10,156 nucleotides of DNA from Betaproteobacteria bacterium (GTDB lineage Bacteria > Desulfobacterota > Desulfovibrionia > Desulfovibrionales > Desulfovibrionaceae), in assembly GCA_009778295.1 (NCBI GenBank), contig WRKB01000280.1, positions 1 to 10,156 of the forward strand. The letters run 5' to 3'. Shown one piece after another: positions 1-7,455 of the stretch; within the stretch, counting starts at the first letter, position 1, and each line of letters opens with the position of its first letter. The notes below the pieces were generated by a model. That model saw nothing but the letters and a program-made list of their open reading frames with translations, had not been told where the DNA came from and searched no databases. The position numbers were made by a program, and so were the translations under genes.

Positions 1-75
1 TTCATCATCCTGCCGAGGCGGAACAAAGGGCTGCTGCGGACCTTTCCCAGATAACGAAGCCGTTCCGCAAATGCT
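1..75 (+). other. Leader of glnS; possible 3' tail of an upstream gene
   Basis: All three plus-strand frames are open for most of this stretch, so a gene may run in from the left. Frame 1 stops at 52-54. Frame 2 stops at 77-79, an ATGA overlap with the glnS start at 76. Frame 3 stops at 96-98, inside glnS. The frame-3 reading (Ala/Glu/Gln-rich, then a basic stretch) looks slightly more protein-like, but about 30 codons cannot decide. No promoter or good ribosome-binding site is visible, which would fit glnS being translated as a downstream member of an operon. Confidence 0.25.
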
Positions 76-1776
76 ATGAGCGACCGCAACATGTCTAAAA
101 CAGAAGGCCTCGCGTCCGCTTCCCAAGATTTCATCCGTACACGCATCGGGGCCGATACCGCCTCCGGACGCTATGAGGGCCGTGTCCATACGCGTTTTCC
201 CCCTGAGCCGAACGGATATCTGCACATCGGGCATGCGAAGTCAATCTGCCTGAATTTTGGTCTGGCACACGAATTTGGCGGCAAGACCAATCTGCGTTTT
301 GATGACACCAACCCTACCAGAGAAGAACGGGAATACGTCGATTCCATCCGCCGGGACACGCGCTGGCTGGGCGGCGAATGGGGGGAGCGGGAGTTTTATG
401 CCTCCAACTATTTCGAACAGCTTTATCAGTTTGCACAACAGCTTATTCTAGCGGGTAAGGCGTATGTAGATAGTTTGAATGCTGATGAAATTCGCGAATA
501 CCGGGGTACGCTGACAAAGCCCGGCAAAGAAAGCCCATACCGCAACCGTTCGATTGAGGAGAATCTGAATCTGTTCAAACGGATGCGGGCCGGAGAATTC
601 AAGGATGGCGAGCACGTGCTGCGCGCCAAAATCGACATGGCTGCACCCAATATGGTTATGCGAGATCCCGCGCTGTACCGTATCCGTCATGTGCGTCACC
701 ATCGCACGGGCGAAACGTGGTGCATCTATCCCATGTACGACTATGCGCATTGTATTTCCGACTCACTGGAGCACATCACGCATTCTCTTTGCACGCTGGA
801 GTTCGAAAACAATCGCGAACTGTATGATTGGGTGCTGGACGCGTTGAATCTGTATCACCCACAGCAGATAGAATTTGCGCGCCTGAGCCTGACCTATACC
901 GTGCTGTCCAAGCGTAAACTTATCCAGCTTGTGCAGGGGGGATATGTGAACGGTTGGGACGACCCGCGCCTGCCTACCCTGTGCGGTCTGCGCAGACGCG
1001 GGTGCCCTCCGGAGGCGCTACGGGAGTTTTGTGCGCGCATCGGGGTGGCCAGGGCCGATTCCACTGTGGACTACAGCCTGTTGGAATTCTGCATGCGCGA
1101 ATATCTGAACGCCGCCACCCCTCGCGTCATGGCCGTGTTGGACCCGATCAAAGTGCTTATCGAAAACTATCCGGAAGGGCAGGTAGAAATGTTCGATATG
1201 CCTTTTCACCCCGAAGATCCGAGCTTCGGTTCGCGCCAAGTGCCTTTCGCGCGGGAAGTGTACATTGAACGGGAAGACTTTGCCGAAGTGCCTCCGCCAA
1301 AATTTCATCGTCTCTCTCCCGGCAGGGAGGTGCGGTTGCGCTACGCGTATTTTATCATTTGCAAAGAGGTGATCCATGATGAGGACGGGAACGTCACGGA
1401 ACTGCGCTGTAAATACGATCCGGCTTCGCGCGGCGGTGCCAGCCCGGATGGACGCAAGGTGAAGGGAACTCTGCACTGGGTGGCGTCAAAAACAGCCCTG
1501 ACCGTGGAAGCGCGGCTGTACGAGCATCTTTTCAAGGTGGAACATCCCGGTGCGGAAGAAGATTTTCTAAGCTGTCTGAATCCGGATTCGTTACGCACGG
1601 TGACAGCCGTTCTGGAACCCGCCATGGCCGGCCTGAAAGTGGGAGAGCGCGTACAGTTCGAGCGGATCGGGTATTTCTGCGTGGATGAGGACAGCACGCC
1701 CGGCAGATTGGTGTTCAACCGTACTGTGGCGTTGAAAGACCCTTGGGTGAGACAGCAACAGCGCATTGTAACGTGA
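76..1776 (+). CDS. glnS: Glutaminyl-tRNA synthetase (GlnRS)
   Basis: This cytoplasmic class I aminoacyl-tRNA synthetase charges tRNA-Gln with glutamine using ATP. The 566-residue product is close to the usual bacterial length. It shows the family signature [12 protein letters not shown] at residues 42-53, with the HIGH ATP-binding motif at 50-53. The second class I motif is VLSKRKL at 276-282, the GlnRS version of KMSKS. The Rossmann catalytic part fills roughly residues 35-345, and the beta-barrel anticodon-binding region follows to about 555. The GlnRS-type signature after HIGH, including [11 protein letters not shown], argues for GlnRS over the related GluRS. The start is uncertain: ATG 76 gives [10 protein letters not shown], while ATG 91 gives MSKTEGLAS, and neither has a strong ribosome-binding site. 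The N-terminal 30 residues are not part of the conserved fold, so either start gives a working enzyme. The gene converges on uvrA, 82 nt from its end. Confidence 0.97.
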   Translation: MSDRNMSKTEGLASASQDFIRTRIGADTASGRYEGRVHTRFPPEPNGYLHIGHAKSICLNFGLAHEFGGKTNLRFDDTNPTREEREYVDSIRRDTRWLGGEWGEREFYASNYFEQLYQFAQQLILAGKAYVDSLNADEIREYRGTLTKPGKESPYRNRSIEENLNLFKRMRAGEFKDGEHVLRAKIDMAAPNMVMRDPALYRIRHVRHHRTGETWCIYPMYDYAHCISDSLEHITHSLCTLEFENNRELYDWVLDALNLYHPQQIEFARLSLTYTVLSKRKLIQLVQGGYVNGWDDPRLPTLCGLRRRGCPPEALREFCARIGVARADSTVDYSLLEFCMREYLNAATPRVMAVLDPIKVLIENYPEGQVEMFDMPFHPEDPSFGSRQVPFAREVYIEREDFAEVPPPKFHRLSPGREVRLRYAYFIICKEVIHDEDGNVTELRCKYDPASRGGASPDGRKVKGTLHWVASKTALTVEARLYEHLFKVEHPGAEEDFLSCLNPDSLRTVTAVLEPAMAGLKVGERVQFERIGYFCVDEDSTPGRLVFNRTVALKDPWVRQQQRIVT

Positions 1777-1811
1777 TGCGCCGTCCACAGGCGGGCAGGC
1801 AAGTCGCTTTC

Positions 1812-1844
1812 TCAATCAAAATTGCAGGACACAGTTCTGATTGA
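1812..1844. terminator. Weak inverted repeat between convergent glnS and uvrA
   Basis: The 82-nt spacer between the two convergent stop codons holds a 7-bp inverted repeat, TCAATCA (1812-1818) and TGATTGA (1838-1844), with a 19-nt loop. The flanks are AT-rich on the right (AAAGAACAAATAAAATC) but there is no clean U-run on the plus strand. A bidirectional terminator is expected here from gene orientation. The stem is short and AT-rich, so this is a tentative assignment. Confidence 0.22.
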
Positions 1845-1858
1845 AAGAACAAATAAAA

Positions 1859-4747
1859 TCAGCGCTGCTGTCTGCGTCGCGCCACCCGCTCTTGCATCAG
1901 AAATTGTCCGGTGACGGAATTCGGATCCGTGATGATGGCTTCAGGGGTGCCTTGTGCAACGATGCATCCGCCGTTTTTTCCGCCGCCGGGGCCAAGGTCG
2001 ATGACGTGATCCGCGGCAAGGATGACATCGGTGTTGTGCTCAATGACCACAACGGTGGCGCCCTTGTCCACAAGTTTGTGCAGCACGCTGATCAGCTTGC
2101 CTACTTCGTGCATGTGCAGGCCCGTGGTCGGCTCGTCCAAGATATACAGCGCGCCGGGCAGAGAGCGTTTGCCGAGTTCCCGCGAAATTTTGATGCGTTG
2201 CGCTTCGCCGCCGGAAAGAGTGGTTGCGGGCTGTCCGAGGCGCAGGTAGCCGAGTCCCACATCTTCCAGCACCGACAGACGGCGTTCCAGGACGGGATAG
2301 GCATTGAAAAAAGCGCGGGCGCGGCTTACGGGCAGATCCAGCACTTCGGCGATGTTCAACCCCTTGTAACGGACTTCCAGGGTTTCATGGTTGTAGCGGC
2401 GGCCTTTGCAGACCTCGCAGCTTACGTATACGTCGGGCAGAAAGTGCATTTCCACGCGGAGCTGTCCGTCTCCGCCGCAGGTTTCGCAGCGTCCGCCGCG
2501 CACGTTGAAGCTGAAGCGTCCGCTCTTGTACCCGCGTTTGCGGGCATCCGGGGTCATGGCAAAAATATTGCGGATTTCATCGAACACCTTCGTGTAGGTG
2601 GCTGGATTCGAGCGCGGGGTTCGACCGATAGGACTTTGGTCAATGGCAATGAGGCGTTCGATGGCTTTGTGCCCCTCAAGACCCGTGATAGCGCCAGGCT
2701 GATCGACGCGCATCCCGAGTGCCAGAGCCAGATGCTTATACAACGTATCCACCACCAGAGAGCTTTTTCCGGAGCCGGAAACTCCAGTTACGCAAGTCAG
2801 CACACCCAAGGGGATGCGGCAATCAAGAGTGCGCAGATTATGGGTTGTCACCCCCCGCAACACCAGTTCGCCTTGGGCTTGGCGGCGTTCGTCCGGCAGG
2901 GGGATGCTCATATCCCCTCGCAGGTATTTGGCGGTCAGTGTTTGCCCTTCTGCCAGCAAGCCGCCCGGGCTTCCTTGGAACATCAGCTCACCGCCGTGCT
3001 CGCCGGATCCCGGCCCCAGCTCGATCAGCTCATCCGCCGCGCAGATGGTGGCTTCGTCATGTTCCACGACCAGGACGGTATTCCCCCGGGCCTGAAGATT
3101 GCGCAGTGTACCGATCAGTCGTTTGTTATCGCGTGGGTGCAGACCTATGGATGGTTCATCCAGTACATAGGTCACCCCCACAAGACCGGAACCGAGTTGC
3201 GACGCTAGGCGGATGCGTTGAGCTTCGCCACCGGACAGCGTGGACATGGCTCTGCCCAGAGAGATATACTCCAGCCCCACATTGACCATAAATGCCAAGC
3301 GGTGGGTAAGCTCTTTCAACAGGGGGTCGGCTATATACGCCCGCTTACCCTTGAAGTCTTGTCCGGCAAGCCAGTCCAGAGCGTGTTCCACTGGCATGGA
3401 ACAAAACTGGTGGATATTGCAATCTCCGACGCGCACAGACAGGCTTTCCGGACGCAGGCGGGCGCCATTGCAATCCGGGCAGTCCGTGGATTGCCGATAG
3501 CGCGACAACAGCTCACGCCACGCATCGCCGTACTGCATGCCCTGCTCCAGAATGGGAATGACTCCGGCCCAGCGCCGGTTCGAAATACGCACATCCGTCC
3601 TGTGCATCTGCACTGAGCCGCCGAGCATATTGCGGCGCAGGCCGCTGGCCGGATGCTGCGGCCTGCCGGCTTCATCCTCCCCGTGGAAAAGCGCATTCCG
3701 GGCGTCCTGGGAAAGAGCCGCCAACGGGCTTGAGAGCGTGAAATTCCAGCGTACCCCCAGCGCGCGGAGTGCTTCGCTGTAGCGGGCAAAAATTTTCGGA
3801 TTGCCCCACGGCAAAAGCGCGGCCTTGTCAAGGGAAAGCCCTTTGTTCGGAGCGATGAGCAGCGGTTCGAAATAGTCTATGCTGCCGAGGCCAGCGCAGC
3901 GCGGACAAGCGCCCTGCGGACTGTTGAAGGAAAAGAGCTGGGGGTTCAGGTTCGGCAGGCTGATGCGGCAGTCCGGACAGGCGGCCTCGGTGGAATGGAT
4001 CTGCTCCCCGGCCAGATCCCCGTCCGGGATATACACGGCAAGCCGGCCTTCGCCATAGCGCAGGGCCAGTTCCACGGAATCTGCGAGGCGTCCGCGCATG
4101 CCTTCCTTGACCACCAGGCGATCTACGACCAGATCAATGGTATGGCGTTTGTTTTTTTCGAGCTCCGGCACATCGTCGATGCCCAGAACTTTTCCGTTGA
4201 CGCGCACGCGCACGAAACCCTCGACCTTGAGCTTTTTAAAGCGATCGGCATGGGTGCCTTTTTGGCGTTCGACTAGCGGTGCCATGAGCAGAAAGCGCGT
4301 TCCTTCGGGCAGCGCCAGGATGTCGGCGATAATTTCATCCGCCGCGCGTGCTTCGATGGCTTTGCCACACCGTGGGCAGTACATGTTTCCCAGGCGGGCG
4401 TAAAAAACACGCAGAAAATCATGAATTTCCGTGACAGTGCCAACTGTGGAGCGCGGATTGCGCGCTTGGGACTGCTGTTCCAATGAAATGGCGGGAGAAA
4501 GTCCCTCGATCAGATCCACGGCGGGTTTGTCCATTTTGGGCAGGAATTGGCGGGCGTAGGCTGAAAGGGATTCTACGTAGCGGCGCTGGCCTTCGGCATA
4601 GATGATATCAAAGGCCAGCGTAGATTTACCGGATCCGGAAGGCCCGCAGATCACCACCAGCTCGTTGCGCGGAATGTCCAGGTTCAGGTTTTTCAGATTG
4701 TGCTGGCGCGCACCTTCAATATGAATGCAGGAGTGGATGTCGCCCAT
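1859..4747 (-). CDS. uvrA: Excinuclease ABC subunit A (UvrA)
   Basis: UvrA is the ATP-dependent DNA damage sensor of nucleotide excision repair. It works as a dimer, loads UvrB on lesions and then leaves. The 962-residue protein has both ABC ATPase halves. Walker A motifs are GPSGSGKST at about 35-43 and GVSGSGKSS at about 655-663. LSGGEAQ signatures lie at about 504-510 and 844-850, each followed by a Walker B (VLDEPS near 528, ILDEPT near 869). Cysteine pairs of the zinc modules are visible at C124/C127, C257/C260, C281/C284, C423/C426, C754/C757 and C777/C780, the last four flanking the glycine-rich CETCGGDG region. Nothing essential appears missing. The ATG start has a TAAGG ribosome-binding site six bases upstream that includes the stop codon of the preceding gene, with 8 nt between the two genes, so translation is probably coupled. 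The short basic tail (RVARRRQQR) ends just before convergent glnS. Confidence 0.98.
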   Translation of the reverse strand: MGDIHSCIHIEGARQHNLKNLNLDIPRNELVVICGPSGSGKSTLAFDIIYAEGQRRYVESLSAYARQFLPKMDKPAVDLIEGLSPAISLEQQSQARNPRSTVGTVTEIHDFLRVFYARLGNMYCPRCGKAIEARAADEIIADILALPEGTRFLLMAPLVERQKGTHADRFKKLKVEGFVRVRVNGKVLGIDDVPELEKNKRHTIDLVVDRLVVKEGMRGRLADSVELALRYGEGRLAVYIPDGDLAGEQIHSTEAACPDCRISLPNLNPQLFSFNSPQGACPRCAGLGSIDYFEPLLIAPNKGLSLDKAALLPWGNPKIFARYSEALRALGVRWNFTLSSPLAALSQDARNALFHGEDEAGRPQHPASGLRRNMLGGSVQMHRTDVRISNRRWAGVIPILEQGMQYGDAWRELLSRYRQSTDCPDCNGARLRPESLSVRVGDCNIHQFCSMPVEHALDWLAGQDFKGKRAYIADPLLKELTHRLAFMVNVGLEYISLGRAMSTLSGGEAQRIRLASQLGSGLVGVTYVLDEPSIGLHPRDNKRLIGTLRNLQARGNTVLVVEHDEATICAADELIELGPGSGEHGGELMFQGSPGGLLAEGQTLTAKYLRGDMSIPLPDERRQAQGELVLRGVTTHNLRTLDCRIPLGVLTCVTGVSGSGKSSLVVDTLYKHLALALGMRVDQPGAITGLEGHKAIERLIAIDQSPIGRTPRSNPATYTKVFDEIRNIFAMTPDARKRGYKSGRFSFNVRGGRCETCGGDGQLRVEMHFLPDVYVSCEVCKGRRYNHETLEVRYKGLNIAEVLDLPVSRARAFFNAYPVLERRLSVLEDVGLGYLRLGQPATTLSGGEAQRIKISRELGKRSLPGALYILDEPTTGLHMHEVGKLISVLHKLVDKGATVVVIEHNTDVILAADHVIDLGPGGGKNGGCIVAQGTPEAIITDPNSVTGQFLMQERVARRRQQR

Positions 4748-4755
4748 AAAATACC

Positions 4756-5139
4756 TTAGGATTTTGCAGTGCTTCGCATGTCTTCCAGAAAGGCATCCAC
4801 AAGGCCGCGTGAAGCTGTAACCATCTCTTCAAGCATGTGGGGTGCCGGGTGTCGCAGGTGGATGCCGCAGACAATGCATACGGTAATATTGAGGGTCCCT
4901 GCAACTTTCAAGGCAAGTTCCCTGGCCAGGATGTCTTCTTGGTGCCCCAGCAGTGTAATGACGGAAGCTGTGGCGCTCGTGCGCGCCGGGTCGGCCAGAC
5001 TCGGGCGCGGCTGCGCTACGGCGGCGGCGCCTATATGCTCTTCCTCGCCTCCGGAAAGGGTCAGACAAAGATCCTCTCCCATGCGTACACAACACAAGCG
5101 CAGGGGATACCCCGCGGCTGTCGTGCTGAGTTCCTTCAT
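4756..5139 (-). CDS. Small protein resembling LpdD-like prenylated-flavin chaperone (PAC family)
   Basis: This is a 127-residue soluble protein without signal peptide or membrane segment. It contains VRMGEDLCLTLSGGEEEHIG (residues 18-37), then AVAQPRPSL (40-48), SATAS (55-59) and LLGHQED (63-69), then a hydrophobic strand (NITVCIVCGIH, 84-94) and an amphipathic C-terminal helix. This order matches my memory of the LpdD-like / bacterial PAC domain found beside UbiD-type decarboxylases and resembling proteasome-assembly chaperone 4. The family name comes from recall of motifs, not a search. The start is taken at 5139 because AAGGATGG (5148-5155 on the minus strand) sits 8 nt upstream. ATG 5151 has AAGG directly against it, and ATG 5241, which follows the miaB stop without a gap, would add 34 atypical residues. 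The gene sits between miaB and uvrA, 8 nt from uvrA. The 102-nt spacer after miaB holds an inverted repeat, CGAAAA/TTTTCG at 5166-5183. No decarboxylase gene is in the window, so its partner here is unknown. Confidence 0.72.
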   Translation of the reverse strand: MKELSTTAAGYPLRLCCVRMGEDLCLTLSGGEEEHIGAAAVAQPRPSLADPARTSATASVITLLGHQEDILARELALKVAGTLNITVCIVCGIHLRHPAPHMLEEMVTASRGLVDAFLEDMRSTAKS

Positions 5140-5241
5140 AGTTTTTTCCATCCTTATCTCTTTGTCGAAAAACGCTGTTTTCGGCGCGTTCCTCCACCTA
5201 TTGCCGCGCGGCGCGCTCGCGTCTGCCGGGATTTGGAACAT

Positions 5242-6600
5242 TCAATGCTTGATGTCCCACTGTGCCGAACCTGCAAGCAGGGAATGCTTTTTTGCTTCTG
5301 TGATGCATACCGGTATAAGCGCGCCAAGCTTTCCATTCCCGGCGGGCAGAGTGATGTTTACGGGTACGCCGTAGGGATCGCGTCCCTGCCATGCTTCCCC
5401 TGAACTGGAAGCTTTGCGGCTGGCGCCTTCGAGCAGCAACAGGCTGTGGTCGCCGATCCGTTTTTGCAGCCAGACTGCAGAAAGCCGCTCTTGCAGGGCT
5501 TGCAGGCGCGCCAGGCGTTCCAGCTTGAGCTTTGCATCCAGTTTGTCCGGCAGCCGCTCTGCCGCCGTGCCGGGGCGGTCGGAATAGCAAAAGGAAAAAC
5601 TGGACATAAAGCGAACTTCTTCCATGATGTTGAGCGTATCCTGAAAATCTTCCTCGTCTTCGCCGGGAAAGCCTACGATGATATCCGTGGAAAAGGCCAT
5701 ATCCGGACGCGCAGCACGCAGTTGCCGGATGAGTTCAAGGTAATGCGCTCGGTTGTATTTACGTCTCATTCGTTCAAGCACCCGATCGGAACCGGCTTGC
5801 AGGGGCAGGTGCAGGCGTGGGCAGAGCTGTTCAAGTTCCCCGAAGGCGCGGACGAGTTGCGGGGAGACATCCTTGGGATGCGGGGTGACAAAACGCAGGC
5901 GCGCCAAGCCGGGGAGCGCGGCAACGCGGCGCAGCAGCTCGGCGAAGCCGGCATCGTCACCCGTTACATCCAGACCGAAGGCGTTCACATTTTGGCCGAG
6001 CAGGGTGATCTCTTTGGCTCCCGCTTCCAGCCAGGCGCGGCATTCGGTAAGCACTGCTTCGGCAGAACGTGATTTGGGTTTGCCGCGCGTTGAGGGCACG
6101 ATGCAATATGAGCAGAAATTGTCGCAGCCCTGCATAATGTTCACAAAGGCCACGGGTGTTGCCGGTTGGTTGTTCGGAGTAATTTTTAGCGGGCGCTCAA
6201 TATAGCTGTCTGAGAAATCCACAAAGCACAGGCGCAGACCAGGTTCGGCACGCAGGCGTTCAATGGCGTCCGGAGCAAAGACGAGGCCATCGCTGCCCAG
6301 CACGAGGCGCACTTGGGGAAAGCTGTCGAAGATGCGTTCGCCGAACTGTTGGGCCACGCAGCCCGCAAGGACGACAAAGCTTTTGGTATTGTGGCGCGTG
6401 GCTTGGGCGATGCGCCCCAAGGAACTGTAGACCTTCTGCTCCGGCTTTTCCCGTACCGAACAGGTATTGAGGATGACAAGCTCCGCCTCTTCAAGCGGAG
6501 ACTGGACAAAGCCGCGTTGGAGCAGCGTTCTGGCGAGCCAGTCCGAATCGTTGACATTCATCTGGCAGCCGAAGGTCATGGTATGGAAAGTGGGGCGCAT
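5242..6600 (-). CDS. miaB: tRNA-2-methylthio-N6-dimethylallyladenosine synthase (MiaB)
   Basis: MiaB is a radical-SAM methylthiotransferase that adds the 2-methylthio group to i6A37 in tRNAs reading codons that begin with U, acting after MiaA. The 452-residue product has the full architecture. The N-terminal UPF0004 domain carries the three ligands of the auxiliary 4Fe-4S cluster: C12 in TFGCQMN, C47 in LNTCSVRE and C81 in VLAGCVAQ. The radical-SAM motif is CDNFCSYC (C159, C163, C166), followed by the typical VPSTRGKPKSR. A C-terminal TRAM-like segment (about residues 380-445) is expected to bind tRNA. The RGKPKSR-type sequence and overall pattern favour MiaB over the relatives RimO and MtaB. 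The start ATG at 6600 lacks an obvious ribosome-binding site, but it lies only 27 nt after the preceding gene, so coupled translation is likely. Reading ends at TGA 5242-5244. Confidence 0.95.
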   Translation of the reverse strand: MRPTFHTMTFGCQMNVNDSDWLARTLLQRGFVQSPLEEAELVILNTCSVREKPEQKVYSSLGRIAQATRHNTKSFVVLAGCVAQQFGERIFDSFPQVRLVLGSDGLVFAPDAIERLRAEPGLRLCFVDFSDSYIERPLKITPNNQPATPVAFVNIMQGCDNFCSYCIVPSTRGKPKSRSAEAVLTECRAWLEAGAKEITLLGQNVNAFGLDVTGDDAGFAELLRRVAALPGLARLRFVTPHPKDVSPQLVRAFGELEQLCPRLHLPLQAGSDRVLERMRRKYNRAHYLELIRQLRAARPDMAFSTDIIVGFPGEDEEDFQDTLNIMEEVRFMSSFSFCYSDRPGTAAERLPDKLDAKLKLERLARLQALQERLSAVWLQKRIGDHSLLLLEGASRKASSSGEAWQGRDPYGVPVNITLPAGNGKLGALIPVCITEAKKHSLLAGSAQWDIKH

Positions 6601-6627
6601 GGTTGATGGACGCGTGTCGGGGCGGCG

Positions 6628-7014
6628 TTATTGTTCGATGCCGGAGTCGCCCTCGTAGATGAGCGGGGCGGAGCCTTCTTCCATATCCAGCATGTCCAGC
6701 TTGTCTTGCAGCCATTCCAGCACGGCGCGGGCGGTATGGTAGTTCAGGATGACGCGGGAGTGAATGGTGCGGGTGACGGTGCGCATCTCTTCGTCATGGG
6801 GGACTATTTCATGGCCGAAGCTGCCATCGGGCGCGACAAGACGCTCAGAATACGGGGGCATTTTATCGCTTTCGAGGTAGAAGCTCACCTCAATTTCCCC
6901 TTGGGGATTGATGCCGCCCCAAACGCCATGGGCGTACTGGATGCGGGTGTCGGGATCCTGTTGGTATTCATAACGGATCTTGCCGGGAAGATTATTATCA
7001 TCGTTTTTGTCCAT
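6628..7014 (-). CDS. Hypothetical 128-residue protein with DUF3467-like C-terminal pattern
   Basis: This is an acidic soluble protein with no signal peptide and no membrane segment. The N-terminal 25 residues are polar (Asp/Asn/Gln-rich). The core has alternating strands (GEIEVSFYLESD at 39-50). It is followed by the segment SRVILNYHTARAVLEWLQDK (86-105), a strand then a helix. That pattern of a hydrophobic strand, a helix starting with an Ala, and a Leu-rich end resembles the small bacterial family DUF3467, but I recall that family only loosely. The start is well supported: AAGGAG (7020-7025 on the minus strand) lies 5 nt before the ATG. Real-gene support also comes from its 27-nt distance to miaB. 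It is likely the first sure gene of the minus-strand cluster, with the nested inverted repeats at 7054-7082 in its leader. No catalytic residue set is evident. Confidence 0.8.
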   Translation of the reverse strand: MDKNDDNNLPGKIRYEYQQDPDTRIQYAHGVWGGINPQGEIEVSFYLESDKMPPYSERLVAPDGSFGHEIVPHDEEMRTVTRTIHSRVILNYHTARAVLEWLQDKLDMLDMEEGSAPLIYEGDSGIEQ

Positions 7015-7053
7015 GTGCGCTCCTTGGTGCGCGGATATGCGATGTGTCGGAGT

Positions 7054-7082
7054 TGTCCCGCGGGACAGTCGGGACGCTGTCC
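7054..7082 (-). promoter_or_regulatory. Perfect 14-bp palindrome with overlapping second inverted repeat in the leader of the miaB-uvrA cluster
   Basis: TGTCCCGCGGGACA (7054-7067) is a perfect 14-bp palindrome. The half-site CGGGAC recurs at 7070-7075. A second inverted repeat, GGACAG (7063-7068) with CTGTCC (7077-7082) around an 8-nt loop, shares bases with the first, so the two stems exclude each other. The site lies 40 nt upstream of the start at 7014 and 9 nt after the end of the small ORF at 7091. It could be an operator for a dimeric repressor, an RNA stem acting as attenuator, or a terminator for the small ORF, although no U-run follows. No clear -35/-10 pair was found beside it. Confidence 0.35.
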
Positions 7083-7090
7083 ATGCGCAG

Positions 7091-7327
7091 TCAGATCGTG
7101 CGGCTCAACACGGTCCCGGTGGTATGCTCCGGTGCGCGCGCGTTATGCAGGCGCGCCCAGTCCTGCATGGCCGTTTCGCGGGCGCGGGTCATTCGCGTAC
7201 TTGTCTGCATGTCGCCGATCAGCAGATTCACTCCGGCGAGCAGCGTTTTCTTCGGGGGGGAAGATTGGGGCCGACGCTGAAGCGGATAAGTTTCGTTGGC
7301 GACGGAAAAAAAGTGTTTGCTGTCCAT
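7091..7327 (-). CDS. Possible small hypothetical protein, 78 residues
   Basis: The ORF starts with ATG at 7327 (MDSKHFFSVANETYPLQ) and ends at TGA 7091-7093. The first third is polar with a PQSSPPKK turn. The segment LLAGVNLLIGDMQTSTRMTR (about 29-48) and the next 20 residues look amphipathic-helical, and the tail is disordered. There is no signal peptide and no known motif. The ribosome-binding site is poor (a GGGG run about 7 nt upstream). It fits between the divergent gene at 7456 and the gene at 7014 and reads in the same direction as the miaB cluster, which favours a real gene, but size and weak start signal leave it doubtful. I do not recognise a family. The longer reading from 7426 adds 33 residues without a better ribosome-binding site. 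Confidence 0.4.
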   Translation of the reverse strand: MDSKHFFSVANETYPLQRRPQSSPPKKTLLAGVNLLIGDMQTSTRMTRARETAMQDWARLHNARAPEHTTGTVLSRTI

Positions 7328-7364
7328 AGCGCAACCCCGCAAACAGTGGGAAGCATTCGCCAAT

Positions 7365-7393
7365 ATCCTACGAGAGCGTGCGCAATAAGTAAA
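7365..7393 (-). promoter_or_regulatory. Weak candidate -35/-10 promoter upstream of the small minus-strand ORF
   Basis: On the minus strand TTTACT (7388-7393) and TAGGAT (7365-7370) are separated by exactly 17 nt. Each matches four of six bases of the vegetative consensus. The pair lies about 40 nt before the ATG at 7327 and in the 128-nt divergent spacer (7328-7455), where a promoter is expected. It could drive the whole minus-strand cluster. The match is weak and could be chance. Confidence 0.2.
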
Positions 7394-7455
7394 GTCTCTT
7401 GACGCCGCGCGCTCCATGCGCCACAAGTAGCGTAAAATGTCCAGGGAGAACGAAA

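Noticed and set aside
1841..3208. 455-codon open frame on the plus strand opposite uvrA
   Set aside because: It lies wholly antisense to a clear uvrA, its product is low in recognisable order (Ala/Gly/His/Gln-rich) and it has no ribosome-binding site. Such long antisense frames are common opposite GC-rich genes.
5140..5241. N-terminal extension of the LpdD-like protein to ATG 5241
   Set aside because: The added residues are unlike the family start, no ribosome-binding site precedes ATG 5241, and a good one precedes ATG 5139.
5446..6072. 208-codon open frame on the plus strand opposite miaB
   Set aside because: It is antisense to a complete miaB with all its cysteine motifs and has no family resemblance of its own.
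6631..7329. 232-codon plus-strand open frame across 6631-7329
   Set aside because: It covers two minus-strand genes and the palindromic leader, and its composition changes abruptly halfway. The minus-strand gene at 7014 has a strong ribosome-binding site, so this frame is a shadow.
7399..7404. TTGACG as a -35 box for the gene at 7456
   Set aside because: No -10 box lies 16-18 nt downstream; the only TAAAAT is 28 nt away.
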